Shown here: positions 44,690-56,027 of the stretch, piece by piece
Layout of the letters: each line of letters begins with the position of its first letter
Position numbering within the stretch: the stretch's first letter is position 1
NCBI RefSeq assembly: GCF_963678635.1
Contig: NC_087064.1
Location: forward strand, 74,025,465-74,089,464
Direction: 5' to 3'
DNA length: 64,000 bases
Source of the DNA: Symsagittifera roscoffensis
Taxonomy: Eukaryota > Xenacoelomorpha > Acoela > Convolutidae
Program-made: the position numbers and the translations under genes
Notes under the pieces: generated by a model
Told to the model about the DNA's origin: nothing
Databases searched by the model: none
What the model saw: the letters and a program-made list of their open reading frames with translations, nothing else

Positions 44690-44762
44690 TCTTCTTAACG
44701 TTCTGTCCCCCATCCCCCCCTCTCTCTCTTCAAGAAAGGAGGGAGATTGTTAAAAGAAGATT
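44690..44762. repeat. C-rich foldback, related to 168-293
   Basis: AATCTTCTTAAC at the left and GTTAAAAGAAGATT at the right bracket a C run, a (TC)n tract and GGAGGGAGA. GGAGGGAGATT recurs near 56421, beside another GTTAA. Confidence 0.4.
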
Positions 44763-46828
44763 TATTTGGACAAATTGTTGACCAATCATATGGCAGCAAT
44801 AATAGAATTCTCAAAAAAAACTATTGCTAATTTTCTGTTTTTTTGTATAGGGGTGGAAATACTTTTTACTACATACCATAGGGGTAGGTACTACATTGTA
44901 ATGTCGATCTATTTTTTTATTATGTTGAAAAACGAAGTACCAGCTTTCTGCCGAGCTACGTGAGGTAGTTTTCAATGTGAGGTTAAATTTCCCTTTTTCT
45001 TAGCTGTCATTTCAAATGTCGAATCTGGGATAACTTTAATAAATTCCGTAAAAACAGATTTTTCTTCTTTATCTTCATTCCTAAACAGACTTGAAGTCTC
45101 TTTGTTAAGCTTCAATGTGGTTGAATCTTGTACTGAAATTGGCGCTTTCAGTTTCCCTTGGTCCGCATGTTTTTCCGGTGTCATGAATCTTTAAAGACCA
45201 GAAAGACTGTTTAAACATTCTGAGCTGAAAAAAAAATTAAAATTCTCTGTCTTGTTTTAGTTTTACCATATGGTTGCTTTTAAAAAATTATACATGCTGT
45301 AGTCCCTTGAAAGCAAACATAAAAGCACATGTTTTAATAACATATTTGATAATCGTCGGCTGTTCAAATTTTTGCGTTTACTTTTCTGCGTCTATTGATG
45401 GCTGCATTTTAATTAAATGTTAATTCGAACTTTGCGATCTGTTCCAAAAAAAGTTTCATTAGTGGAACAAAATCGAAATACAGTTCTTTTTTCCTTATTG
45501 CTTAATCAAAATAATCTGGTTTTAAAGTAATACCATTTAGCTCATTTTTTGTTGCCAAAAATAGTTATTTTTATTAAGAAGTGCTTTTGAATTTACCTTT
45601 GCTTTCTATTCACGTTACTTGTTGATGACAATGGCTGAAAAGAAAACGTCCAGCAAAATTAGCATATTAGTTGGGTCGCGATACAGATGCAATTTTTTAA
45701 ACCAGATATTAGATATATCCCCTTTTCTACAATTCTACATTATCTCACAATTCAGACATTTTTACTGTCCGAATTGAGTGTTTTTTAGAACGAATATTAG
45801 CTTTCTTTGAGCACAGTCAGTAAAAAATCTCATTTTTTATTTATTTAATGCATTTGAATGCGGAATTTAATGACATATGACCGCGTTTATTTTCATTTGG
45901 CGTAAATAAATAATTGAACCTTCAATTTTTTCCAAATTTTTTTGTTTATTTGCTCATATTATTCGGAGCACAAATCGCTCAAATCCCAACAACATATTGC
46001 CGTAATCTCCTGTTCCGCTTTGTTGTCAATTTTTATTTATCAACTCAAAATTCGATTGGATTTTATTGGCTTACCATTGAAATCATCATACTTCGTTATT
46101 ATTTCGCTAACATTTTTTTTCGAATACATGTGCTTTTGGTTACAGTCTGGTGAAAAACGTGTGTCACTGTTATATTAGCATATATTTTTTTTTTGAAAAA
46201 ACTAATAAAACTTTGTTACATGGAAGCCGATGCAATAAAATTGGGACGGTTATATTGAGATTTTAAAGGGCGATATTTCATTCAGGAAAAGTGAATTTGA
46301 TTTAGAGTTTGATTTTTTTGACGTAAAATCCGCTTAGTTTGAAAATTTAAATTAAAATTCCGGTGGTTAAAGACTCGAGTTTCTTCTGGTTTCAATATTT
46401 TAGTAGGAAGAACCAATTAGCTAAACCAAATTACATTTTTTATCCACTTCAATCTAAGAGCTGGGATTCTGTTTTATAGAGTCTATTGCTGCAAATAACT
46501 TAAGCCGGACTTCAGAATTGGTTGGAAAACAGATTAAAGTCTTTTTTTACTACAAAATTTTTTGAAAATTGTTCTATTTGTACCCTGATCACAATTTCGG
46601 ATAACTTTCTTATCTGCGCAAAAACACATACCACGAAAATATTTTTAAAAAAAGCTGAAATTAAAGACTTCTGAGTTCACTTAGGTTAGCGCACGCTCAG
46701 TTGATTAGTCGCATTAGTTTAAATACTTATATTTTTTGTTCGGTTGCTCCGTTTTTGACGTTACCGCTAATTGTTTTCTAGCCGACTTTTTTCTGAAATT
46801 TTCAAATCTACTTGTAACCAATAAAGCT
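44763..46828. other. A+T-rich non-coding DNA
   Basis: Short ORFs (44766-44963, 44972-45184 minus, 45914-46153) have no supporting signals. Nothing else recognised. Confidence 0.5.
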
Positions 46829-46948
46829 TTAAGCAAAGCGCTGGAGTAAAACTGAGTATTTCATGGCCTAAGAAAAAATATATTCTTCAGGGAGTTTATT
46901 TTTATTTAGGCCATGTAATACTTAGTTTTAGTCCAGCGCTTTGCTTAG
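46829..46948. repeat. Compact 120-nt hairpin
   Basis: The left arm (46829-46871), starting TTAAGCAAAGCGCTGGAGTA, and the right arm (46905-46948), ending TCCAGCGCTTTGCTTA, pair over about 43 bases with a few mismatches around a loop of about 33 bases. It could be a foldback MITE remnant or a hairpin RNA source. No TA or 8-bp duplication seen. Confidence 0.7.
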
Positions 46949-47814
46949 CGCTTTAATGCTTACAAACAGATTTGAAAAATCACAAAAAAAACTGCAAAAA
47001 TTTGTCCCATTTTTTTGTTTTGACAATTGTTTTTTTCAGCATAACTGTATGTCAATTTTGATTAAGTTATTAACAACTTACTTCCGAGTTCTTACGTTTC
47101 TCATCAGTGTTGGTCCACGAGAACATTCTTCCTTCAAATAGTTGCTGATTTTACTTATTCTTAATTTGATAATCCATCCTTTTCTGGAGCAAGTTTCATT
47201 TGAGCATAAAGCGTTTTTCTATAACGGTTCGCAGTTTTCGCAAAGAGTTTTCCTTGATTTATTTTAACATAGAAAGCTTACTATTTTTACTTGCCTAATT
47301 TTTTTCATCACGCGTTTTTTTCTGGCTAATCGGTTTAAAAAATATTTAACAATTCTGTGATCGCAAAAAAAATACTCTTAAATTGATCTTTTTAAGAGCT
47401 TTTAATTTGCTCTGTTTTCTGAAAATTTTTTGAAAAGGTTTTGGAGTTCGGTACATAACTGCTCTAACTCATACGGACTCTTTTTATCACTTAATTCTGG
47501 GTAGAAAAATCATCTTGTACCCTCGGGTCAAAAATTCTTCTTTTTGCCGTATAAAATATCAGATGAAGGGGAATAAAAGATCCCAAATATTTAGCAGTTT
47601 TCAGTTTTGACTTTATTTAGTTTTCCAATGCAAAAGTGGTGAACTAACACGTCTACAACTTTTTTTAAATTGACTTTGGTCGAACTAATTGATTCAAATA
47701 ACGCAAGACAATCCGCTCTCAGTAAAAAAGAAAATAATTGGTAAATTACAATTATACTTGTAATTTTATCAAAATTATATTTAATTATACGCACCAAATT
47801 TAGATGTTTAAACG
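46949..47814. other. A+T-rich non-coding DNA
   Basis: Nothing recognised; ORFs at 46941-47141 and 47591-47797 (minus) are unsupported. Confidence 0.5.
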
Positions 47815-48455
47815 GTTTTTAATCCATTATAATGATAACTTTTTTCGTGACATTATAATAAATTATAATCAATTATAGCCGATTATAATTTTTCCGAAAA
47901 TCTCTAATAATCTCTTATAATCTCTTATTGTCTATTATAATAAATTATAATTCTTTTTCTGTCAAAAATCTCTAAAAATGAGATGTCTTGTCACTTTTTG
48001 GTTTATCTGAACACAAAGTTTTGCCGCGAAACAAAAGTCTCATAGAGATCCTTTCGTATTAGTTGAAAAAATCCCGCGGTAGGTGAAATATAACTATTCT
48101 AGATAAAACAAGAAACTAAAGCAGTGTGCTGATATTTTGGTGGTCAAAAAAACTTAATATGTGCATCTTGAAACAACTATAATCAAGAAGGAATGAAAAA
48201 AAAAAACGTTATAAATTTGAATTGACTTGAAAACAGTTAAAACAATTTTACCATTTTTCACATGAACCAACATCTACAAAAAGCATAAAACATAAGCAAT
48301 TCAGATGAAAGGTCGAAAACAAAATAGGCAAGTAAATGGATTATAATCAATTATAATCAATTATAATGGATTTTTCTACAAAACAAATAATTTAGAAATT
48401 TGACAAATATAATCGATTATAATCGATTATACTGTATTATAATTGATTATACTTG
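47815..48455. mobile_element. MITE-like element with ATTATAATCGATTATAAT end clusters
   Basis: Palindromic AATTATAATCAATTATAAT and related motifs crowd both ends (47820-47950 and 48335-48455) around a plain middle. It has the same architecture as the subterminal zones of 4397-5413 and the cluster at 8456-8740. Exact termini were not resolved. The last ends near ATTATACTTGATT. Confidence 0.45.
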
Positions 48456-49694
48456 ATTTCAAAAAGAGAGGTTATTAACGCTTGAAACTGGATGCGGGTA
48501 GACACAAATAAGTATTTTATAGTTTGTCAATGCGCCTGGGGGGGGAGGTTTTCAATAAATAAATTGTTTTTTTTTTTTCAGATTTACTTTTTTCTTGAAA
48601 ATTTAGAAAAAAACTTCAATCAACACTTATTTTCAAAACGCTTAAGCGAAGTCGGAAAATTCTGGTACGAGTAGTCTTTTTGTTAAATTAAAAATGGTCT
48701 TGAAGACCCCATTTTAAGCAAAATACAATTAGAGTTCTGTAGAACTTTGACTTAGAAATGAAACTTCAAGTTAGGGGCGGATCTAGGTTAGACCTGGGTG
48801 ATCTACATAATTGCCAATCGATTCGTGTTTATAGAACAGCTCTTCATTTTCTCATTTTGCAGTTATTTTTATCTTTTTATTTTCTTCTCCAGTTTCTTTT
48901 TTATATTTCGTTGATAATGCAAAGAGCTTTACAGATAAATTTTTATGTTTGGCACAAGCTCTTTTTGTTTTATTTATTTCAACTGATAGTCTAATTATTC
49001 ATAAAGACTTCCAATACAGGTAAACCAGAAACCGGTTCCGTGCAATACTAGAAAACGAAACTGACATTTTAGATAAAAATTCTTATGGTGATCGATCATT
49101 AATCACCATCTGCTCCTGTTCTAGCCGCATAGGAACGAACGGAGCGCACTTTTGGCTATAAATTGCGTTCAATTTCAAAGCTGACCTATAATTACCTGCG
49201 TTGACAAACTTCCTTTTCTAATCTCACCCTTAAAAATCTTACCTGTGAAGTTTTTTTGATGACTTGTTATTCTGAAAAGCGGATGCAGTTTTGCCGCGGA
49301 TGCAGCATGATTTTGTCCTGATTTGATTATTGATTTTGAAATTTTAGTTCAGCAAACTAATTCTTTTTTCAGTACGGTCTGGTTAACGTTCGGCCGTATT
49401 AGCATAACTTTTTTGACTTTTTCGTATTTTTGTTCCATATGCAGAACTCTGGCTTTTTGTGTACTTTTCTTAATTAAAACTGTGGCTCCTTAAATAAATC
49501 CTAAAATATAGATGGGTCCGTGAAAAAATGTGATGGGCTTTCAAAACCCTCGGGCACAATATGTTCATTTGCTTATTTGCATTTTAAAACTTTTCACAGA
49601 AATGGCGGAAATAATCTATCATACTTGTCTTTACCGAGACCGCCCTCCTGTCATACTAATTCCGAACCTCTCGGCAAAACTTCATACATCCAAA
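48456..49694. other. Non-coding DNA with repeat fragments
   Basis: A family B end fragment (AGTCGGAAAATTCTGGTACG AGTAG, about 48650) and a bare family A tip (GGGGCGGATCTAGG, 48775-48788). A minus-strand CAG|GTAAGA donor-like site at about 49243-49251 has a short open stretch behind it (acceptor GCTTTTCAG), too small to call. Confidence 0.45.
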
Positions 49695-49951
49695 CAGGTG
49701 CGGATCTAGGAATTTCTCGAGTGGGGCGGATTTTCAAAAAAATTTTAGGTCGACCAAATTGATTTTCTGGCTCTCACAAATTTTCTCCGAAGGCGCCTTT
49801 AGAAAAGTTTAAGGTCAGTCAGCCAAAAATGGATGTCTCAAAATAGTACAAAGGGGTGACCCTTTGGGTCGGCAGGGGGTCGAATCCCTGCGGATGAGGC
49901 GTCCGACCCCCCCCCCCCCCCTCCCCCCACTCCCCCCTAAATCCGCTGCTG
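49695..49951 (+). mobile_element. hAT-like MITE (family A), 257 bp, perfect 8-bp TSD
   Basis: Starts CAGGTGCGGATCTAGGA and ends CCTAAATCCGCTGCTG. The octamer CATCCAAA lies immediately on both sides (49687-49694 and 49952-49959). An exact 8-bp duplication with CAG..CTG tips points to the hAT superfamily. Interior: TTTTAGGTCGACCAAATTG, GAAGGCGCCTTTAGAAAA, GGGTGACCCTTTGGGTCGGC, GGGGTCGAATCCCTG and a long C run. No coding capacity. Confidence 0.9.
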
Positions 49952-49959
49952 CATCCAAA

Positions 49960-52390
49960 TCCAAGTTTGCAAGAGAAAAAAAGATTTTTAGACAAATTTT
50001 ATGCAAGGAAAGAGCATACTAAAAAAGCCTGACTCAGTTTTGGGCCCAACGGCATAGTAAATCAAGTTAGACAAGATTTTTCTAGTAATGTTGTATATTG
50101 TACTTCAAAAATGGCACTCAATGATATGATTCAAGGGTAATATTCTTAAGACCGAAAGACCGAATGCTCAAAAATTTCCAATTCATCTACATCCTTTGAA
50201 CATCCCAAAAACAGCAAAATTTGACTAGTTTTGACATTTAAACCTTTCAAAATTTTGAATATTGAGTTTTGATTGGCTATCATACATTTCGGACATTCGC
50301 TCCTTCTGGCATGTGTAATTGGATTCCCCATATTTCAGTTTTGCCTGGGGGCAGTTTAATGGGCTTAATGGCTCTGTTGAGGTAAGATTTCAACGTGTCA
50401 CAGTTGGTTGATTTAAAGACTTCATACGTATGCGATTGTCATAAAATTCCGCTTCCGTTCACACGCCGCCATTTTCGTCTGAAAATGGGTTCAATCTCCC
50501 AGCTTGCATTAGCATTAAGTTAAGTCGAAGTCGTAGCACTTTTAAAGTCTTATACTTTTTTCAAGTGCATTTACATTAACAAATCTTCTTAAAAATATTA
50601 CCAATTTTAACCCGTAGCATATATTCTTTGAGCACTTTCACCGTACCGTTTTTGTCTACGACTGCAAAATTGAAAATAATGACGAAAAATGTATTGCATC
50701 TTTTTCAGATTTTTTTCTGCACCTTTTTTTTGCAGTTTTCATTTTGAAAATGATGAAAAAACAAACAAAATTATAGTTTTCTATTTTTCATTACTCATCC
50801 GGAAATGTATAGATATAAAAAACAACTTCATTCTTCATTATAAACGTTTTTATTTCAATCGCTGTGAAATTTTTCGAGAACCTCCAAAAATCTTCATTTA
50901 TGTGATTCGTTTGCTTGTATCCTTCAGGCGTCAGTTGGTTTAATACATTAAAAACTGTGTTTTCGCAGCAGGCGTTCCTTCAGTAGCTAGCTGATTCGAT
51001 TAATTCAAAAATCATGCATTCAGTTTAGGAAATAGGCAGATAATCGGAGATTACCTTCCCCTAATTTCCTCCAAACGTAAATCTGCTTTTATTGAAAAAA
51101 AATATTCTAAAACTGCAACTGTATTACGCTTTAATTATTGTGCTTCTCCCAAAAAAACTCACGTGCGCAATAATTATGCGTACTTTTCTCAAATTTTAAC
51201 TGCATTGCAAACTATTTCAGACAAAATTTGGCCCCTATTGTATCAAAAAAGCTTTGAAAAAATGATATTTTTTCGCTTCAAAAGCAAAAAATCGACCTTA
51301 TATTTCCTAGGGTTCACTTCAGATACAATCCACACCAATTTATAGCAAAAGTGTTTTTTAAGATTTTTAAGTCATTAATAAATGCGAATAATCGGAGAAA
51401 TTTTTATCATGAAAAAGGGAAAAATTCCGAAAAAGAGCAGTTGCAGCAAAACGATGGGACTGCTCAGATAGCTTGTCTACCACTCTTATCGATTTTGAAC
51501 TATTGCATAACAAATCAATAATTAGACTATACAGTATTGGGTGCCTATTTAAAATTTCGTGTTAGGCGCCTATTTAAAATTCTCGCTTTTTGCTTTTTTA
51601 GGCCTCAGACAATTTTTTAGTATGGAAAAAGTACGCGAGTAGTTGAAATGACTCAATGTCACCTTTGCCCATAAAAGGTCGGCGGTTATGAAACGCAGAT
51701 TTGCCATCCGAAAAAAAAACGTAGAAAATCATTTTGAAAAATCAAATGCTCGTTTGTGCTTTTCTGTAAGAAGCCGAGTGTTCCGTACTATTTCCTCTTT
51801 CTTGTGTGGTATAAATTATTTTATTTCAATCACAAGAGTTTTTAAATTTAGTAACACTAAACAATTTGCGATAAAACTTGTGTTTTATGCAAAAAGTTAT
51901 TTCTGAAAAATAAGAAAAAGAAGGTATGATGCTCTTAAGTGCACTCGTTTCTATAATTTTGCGGAAATTGCAACTGCGCTTCCCTTGAAATGCCAAGTAC
52001 CGTTCCACCGTTACAACGATCTCAGTTTGTGGGCTGAAAATTCCCCAATTGTAATTTGAATTAACCCCAACTTAAGCCCGAGCTACGCATTAATCCCCCA
52101 GTTTTATAATAGCATTGGCACGGGGATCGTTGAAAGGGTACAGAATCACCGACGGAGTGAATGAAAGCTAAATTATTCCTGTTTTGGTTACAGAAAGTGA
52201 GTATTTTAAACGATGTGACACACTTTTTGATTAGTTCATCTATCGCAGCGTGAAAATTGAAAATTGACCCCAGATCTTGCGTAAATTTTTATCAATACAT
52301 TCCTGGTTCGGTCTTGCTTTTTATAATTGCCCTTTTATACCTTACTAATGATACTCGCCAGAAGCGCTTCTTTTACTTTAGTTTCCCTCG
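49960..52390. other. A+T-rich DNA upstream of a promoter-like region
   Basis: The minus ORF at 50146-50331 (begins MGNPITHARRSECPKCMIAN) is protein-like but isolated. CGCCGCCATTTTCG at about 50465 resembles a YY1-type GCCGCCATTTT site. About 52020-52180 is somewhat G+C-richer without a clear exon. Confidence 0.4.
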
Positions 52391-52395
52391 CCGTC

Positions 52396-52404
52396 TATAT
52401 ATAT
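52396..52404 (+). promoter_or_regulatory. TATA box of the 52.5-kb gene
   Basis: TATATATAT in CGTCTATATATATGCAGACC, about 140 bases before the ATG at 52540. A short hairpin (GCTCTCTCTTAATTTGAGAGC) lies just downstream, where transcription would be expected to start. Confidence 0.5.
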
Positions 52405-52539
52405 GCAGACCAAGCTCTCTCTTAATTTGAGAGCAATCTATAATTAACTTTCTGAAATACCACCTCCGCACGATAGAAGCAGATTCAAATCTGACTCGAT
52501 ATTTTGTCTTTATTCGGCACGTTCGTCAGCATCATCGTC

Positions 52540-52574
52540 ATGGCTAGCTTCATTCGGAAAGCCTCTCTCAAACT
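52540..52574 (+). CDS. First coding exon of an unrecognised gene
   Basis: ATG in the context TCATCGTCATGG, preceded by a TATA box and a leader without upstream ATG from about 52430. Encodes MASFIRKASLK plus two bases (CT), ending at a perfect donor (CT|GTAAGT). The basic, amphipathic start would suit a mitochondrial targeting peptide, but this is only inferred. Phase 2 exit fits exactly with the acceptor at 54758. An alternative acceptor (CTAACTTTCAG, 52888) is also in phase, but leads to a stop after 21 codons. Confidence 0.52.
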
Positions 52575-53344
52575 GTAAGTACACTTTCATCTTGAAAATA
52601 TTTATTCTGTTCAAAAAACTGCATTTATAGCCTTATTTAGAAATTTTCGAAATGTTTTTACTTCAATGTTTACACCTGCAGATTGTTTATACCTGTATAA
52701 AATCCTGAACTCTAGCTATGAAGCTCCATTGATATCGCTTCACTCCTCCAAGAGAAGCAGAGTCCATAATCGATGTCTAAAATGTTTTTTTTTTGTCTTA
52801 AGGGCTCAGAAACAGTTTGTAAAGCTAACTATCGCTTTTTAAATTGAATCGCGAAGACTCTCCCTTTTATCCTTGCTAACTTTCAGAAGTTGGTCAGAGT
52901 ACAAATTAATGATGAATACTTTTTATAATCGATTACTCATCGAATCTTTTTAAAAAACGGATCATTGTCAAAAAAAGTTGAACGTTTTCCCCTAAAGTTA
53001 AACAAAGTCAAAAACGGAAATTGTTGGACATTTCAGTCAAATCAGGAGTCGAGCCTCAGGCGGGTTACGATCTCATTTGACAAACGACTTCACATGTCAA
53101 AAAATCTATGTGAGCTGGAAATTATGTGAGGACGAGATAAAAGATAATTTTAAAGCATCATAAGTACAGTTGGAAATATGAACAAGCAATTTTTTGGAAA
53201 ATACTTTCACTTCAAAAAATATCTCAGGTTCAAATTCTTGTAACGAATCAGTAAGAAAACGTTTCATAGCAGCATTGAGAGAAGTTCCAACGACGAAAGA
53301 TATTAATGTATACGAGTTCAGTTTGTAGATGGATTTCATTAGCT

Positions 53345-53840
53345 ACTAATGTGCTCTTGAGTAACAAGACTGCTCGTATGAGCGCGAAACCCTGAATGTT
53401 CCGTTCTGACAGCGTTTTAATTTCTTTGGAATAATTTAAAATTAAATATTTGATGAATTTTTTAAAAAACTAAAAAAAATCAATTTTCTTAAATCATCCT
53501 CCACAATCTATGTACAGTACAAAGTATGGCAAAGTATTAAATAGACCAAAGAGCATGCCTCAATCCAATTTGGAACAATTTATAATTCAGATTAAATCTC
53601 CGCTTACGCATTAATAGCACGAAATATATCGCGTAATCATTGTCTCAAATTGGCAATCTTTAAACCGCCTGAACTTTACAAAACTGATCGCAGGTGAAAT
53701 GTCTTTTAAAGTTTTTACAACGAAGTTTTCGAAAGATATTCAAAAAATTTGGCAAAAATTACTGGATTAAATCTGTCTGGAGAATAAAAAACCACCCCGA
53801 GCACAAATGAACCGTTAGTTTCTTTGAAGCAGGAACAAAA
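53345..53840 (-). repeat. Dispersed repeat family B, reverse copy
   Basis: Reads as the reverse complement of 13091-13624: CTGCTCGTATGAGCG, ATTAAATCTCCGCTTACGCA TTAATAGC, ATATCGCG, TTGGCAATCTTTAAACC, GATCGCAGGTGAAATG, CCACCCCGAGCACAAAT. Confidence 0.6.
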
Positions 53841-53849
53841 TATTGAGTC

Positions 53850-54225
53850 GCACGAATTAATACGACCAATTAGCTATCCTCACTTCAATTTAGAACAGTT
53901 TTGTTGAGCGAGATAATTCACCACGCATGAATATTTTGAATATAATGCGTTAGCATTATGAATAAAATCTTCAAAGCACGCATAAATTAGTCCAGAGCAT
54001 GGTACAAATGACAGTTTTCAAACTCCCAGATTTTTGCAAAATTAATTTGAGGTCAAATATTTTTTTACATTTGAGTTCAAAGAATTTATATCCTCATTGA
54101 GGTATAAAAAATAGTATGTTAAAAACTATTAAATCGATTGCCAAAAATGGACGAATAAAAAAACCAACCAGAGCATAAGTTTTCCATTTTGTTTGAAAGT
54201 CGGAGCAAAAAGAGGAGGCCTGTTG
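53850..54225 (-). repeat. Dispersed repeat family B, second reverse copy in tandem
   Basis: A more diverged copy directly after the previous one: TTTAGAACAGTTTTG, ATAATTCACCACGCATGAAT, TTGCAAAATTAATTTGAGGT, AAACCAACCAGAGCATAAG, GAAAGTCGGAGC. The same orientation suggests a local duplication. Confidence 0.5.
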
Positions 54226-54758
54226 GAGTTCTTGTATAAATTATTGGCCGTTTTGTACGTTAAGTTGGAGAATTGAACGATAACCAAATTTGATGTAACA
54301 GTTGATCAAATACAAGAAAAAGAAATGAAATTGACCAAATTATATTTTCCAAAACCAGAGCTTGTGATGATTTTTATCTAGCTATTTTGATTGAAATTAA
54401 ATTTTTTACTGTTATTCAATTAATAGATATAAAACAGTGCAAAATTTGAAAAAATTCAATTAAAAATTTTGAACACTTTTTGTTAAAATAAAATGGAAGC
54501 TCGACAAAAAATCAGCAATACCTTCCAATTCAAGAAACAAAAATTAGGTCAAACAAATTGACATAAACTGACAAATCATTCAAGATAACTTTGAAACAAT
54601 TAACAAATTGCCTTCAGTATTTCATTTTTTTCTAAAAGCTTCTGTAATTTTATTAGTCGAAACTTTTCTTCCGTATCTTACCGAAACGTATTTTTTGATC
54701 CAGACTTTATCTCTAACTCAATTTTTATTATTATTTTTTTTTCATTCTTTTACTCCAG

Positions 54759-54834
54759 AGATGTAAGAATTAGGGTTTTAGAGGCGCAATCCGCCATTCG
54801 GTCAAAAAATTTTTCAGGCGAAACAGTTTTACAG
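54759..54834 (+). CDS. Second exon of the 52.5-kb gene
   Basis: Follows an excellent pyrimidine tract (TTTTTTTTCATTCTTTTACT CCAG) and ends ACAG|GTTAGC. The first base completes the leucine codon left by exon 1; then DVRIRVLEAQSAIRSKNFSG ETVLQ is open to a phase-0 exit. The 76 nt plus the 35 nt of exon 1 give 37 whole codons. The protein is not recognised. The intron would be 2,184 bp and contains two reverse family B copies. Confidence 0.5.
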
Positions 54835-55949
54835 GTTAGCTTTATTTTTTAAAAATTGGTAACTCTGCAAGTATCACTTCTTGGCCTTCTCTTATAAATA
54901 CTGACATTAATGATCTAGAAAAATCAAAAATCTAGCATACAAGATGACGATGTTTGCCAGATTACTCTTATTTTTTGTGAACAACTACTTTTTATCATGA
55001 TCAGTTTTAAAAATTATTACACGTACCAAGCTGGTTGGAAGGAAATTAGTTCAAAAGATTATTTATGAATCAAAGACTTTAGTTTTCAGGCTATTAACTT
55101 GTTTAAATTTTATTTTAAATCTGGATGAAGAATTTTAGTCTAGTTTGCGTTTCGTAATGGCCAATTGCATGCAGAATTCAATTGATCTTAGTTTTTTTTT
55201 GAATGAGATAATAGAAGTTGTTTACTGAACCAGTTCAGCAAAACAGCCGAATGCTGTATAACGTACGTAGCTTTAGAAATGGTGCCAAAAAGATTTATAT
55301 ACTTGCAAAGTTGATACGAAAAGTTTTTTCCAACAAAAAAGCGACAGCTCACTATTTCTGAAAATTACTTGGAATTTTTATAAAACCCATAATTCATACT
55401 TTACAAAATAGGAGAAACGTTCTTCAAATTAGAAAGGTTTGAATGCCAAGTATCAATCGTTGACGATAACATTACAAAAACAATATTGAAAAACCTTAGA
55501 TTGAAAAAAATGTTGATTCAATTTAGAATAAACTATTTGTTTTAAAACAGGAGAAATCAAAAATGGTAGGACATCATGTCGTAGCAAGCGAAAATTATTA
55601 AGAAACCAATTACGCCTTGTCGCCTTACGGAAAAAAAATAAATACGGCAAGATCAAAGCATACTTTTAGTAAGACTGCTCGTATCAGGCAAGGCCATGAA
55701 TATTCCGACTACCGATTAACTGGTCTCGAATTGTTTTGTTAAACTATTAAACTCTGGCTGATATTATCAAATATTAAGTGTTAACACTTGGAGTCGTTTA
55801 AGGAATTAATTAGACCAAATAATTTGTTTCAATTCATTCAACATAAACTGGTATGTAGTGCGGGATGACTTGCGGTGCCTAAATCATGCGTGATATCAAA
55901 ATTTTAGCATCAAAATATCAAACGAGTAGTTTAATTAGTTTCCGTTCAG

Positions 55950-56027
55950 GTAATTATAGCATTAAGCGAAGTCGATTGGGCCCACCAAGATCAAGTGATC
56001 GATGCCACGAGAAAAAAACTCTTTTGA
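55950..56027 (+). CDS. Possible terminal exon of the 52.5-kb gene
   Basis: After TTTCCGTTCAG the phase-0 frame required by exon 2 is open as VIIALSEVDWAHQDQVIDAT RKKLF, then TGA. An AATAAA lies downstream at about 56282. Phase compatibility and composition are encouraging, but the acceptor tract is short. If correct the product would be only 62 residues. Another ORF (55886-56131) covers the same bases in a different frame. Confidence 0.28.
   Translation, partial: VIIALSEVDWAHQDQVIDATRKKLF

Noticed and set aside
50146-50331. Minus-strand 61-residue ORF with a CPKC motif
   Set aside because: Isolated, with no partner exon, promoter or polyadenylation context; one CxxC pair is not enough for a zinc-binding call.
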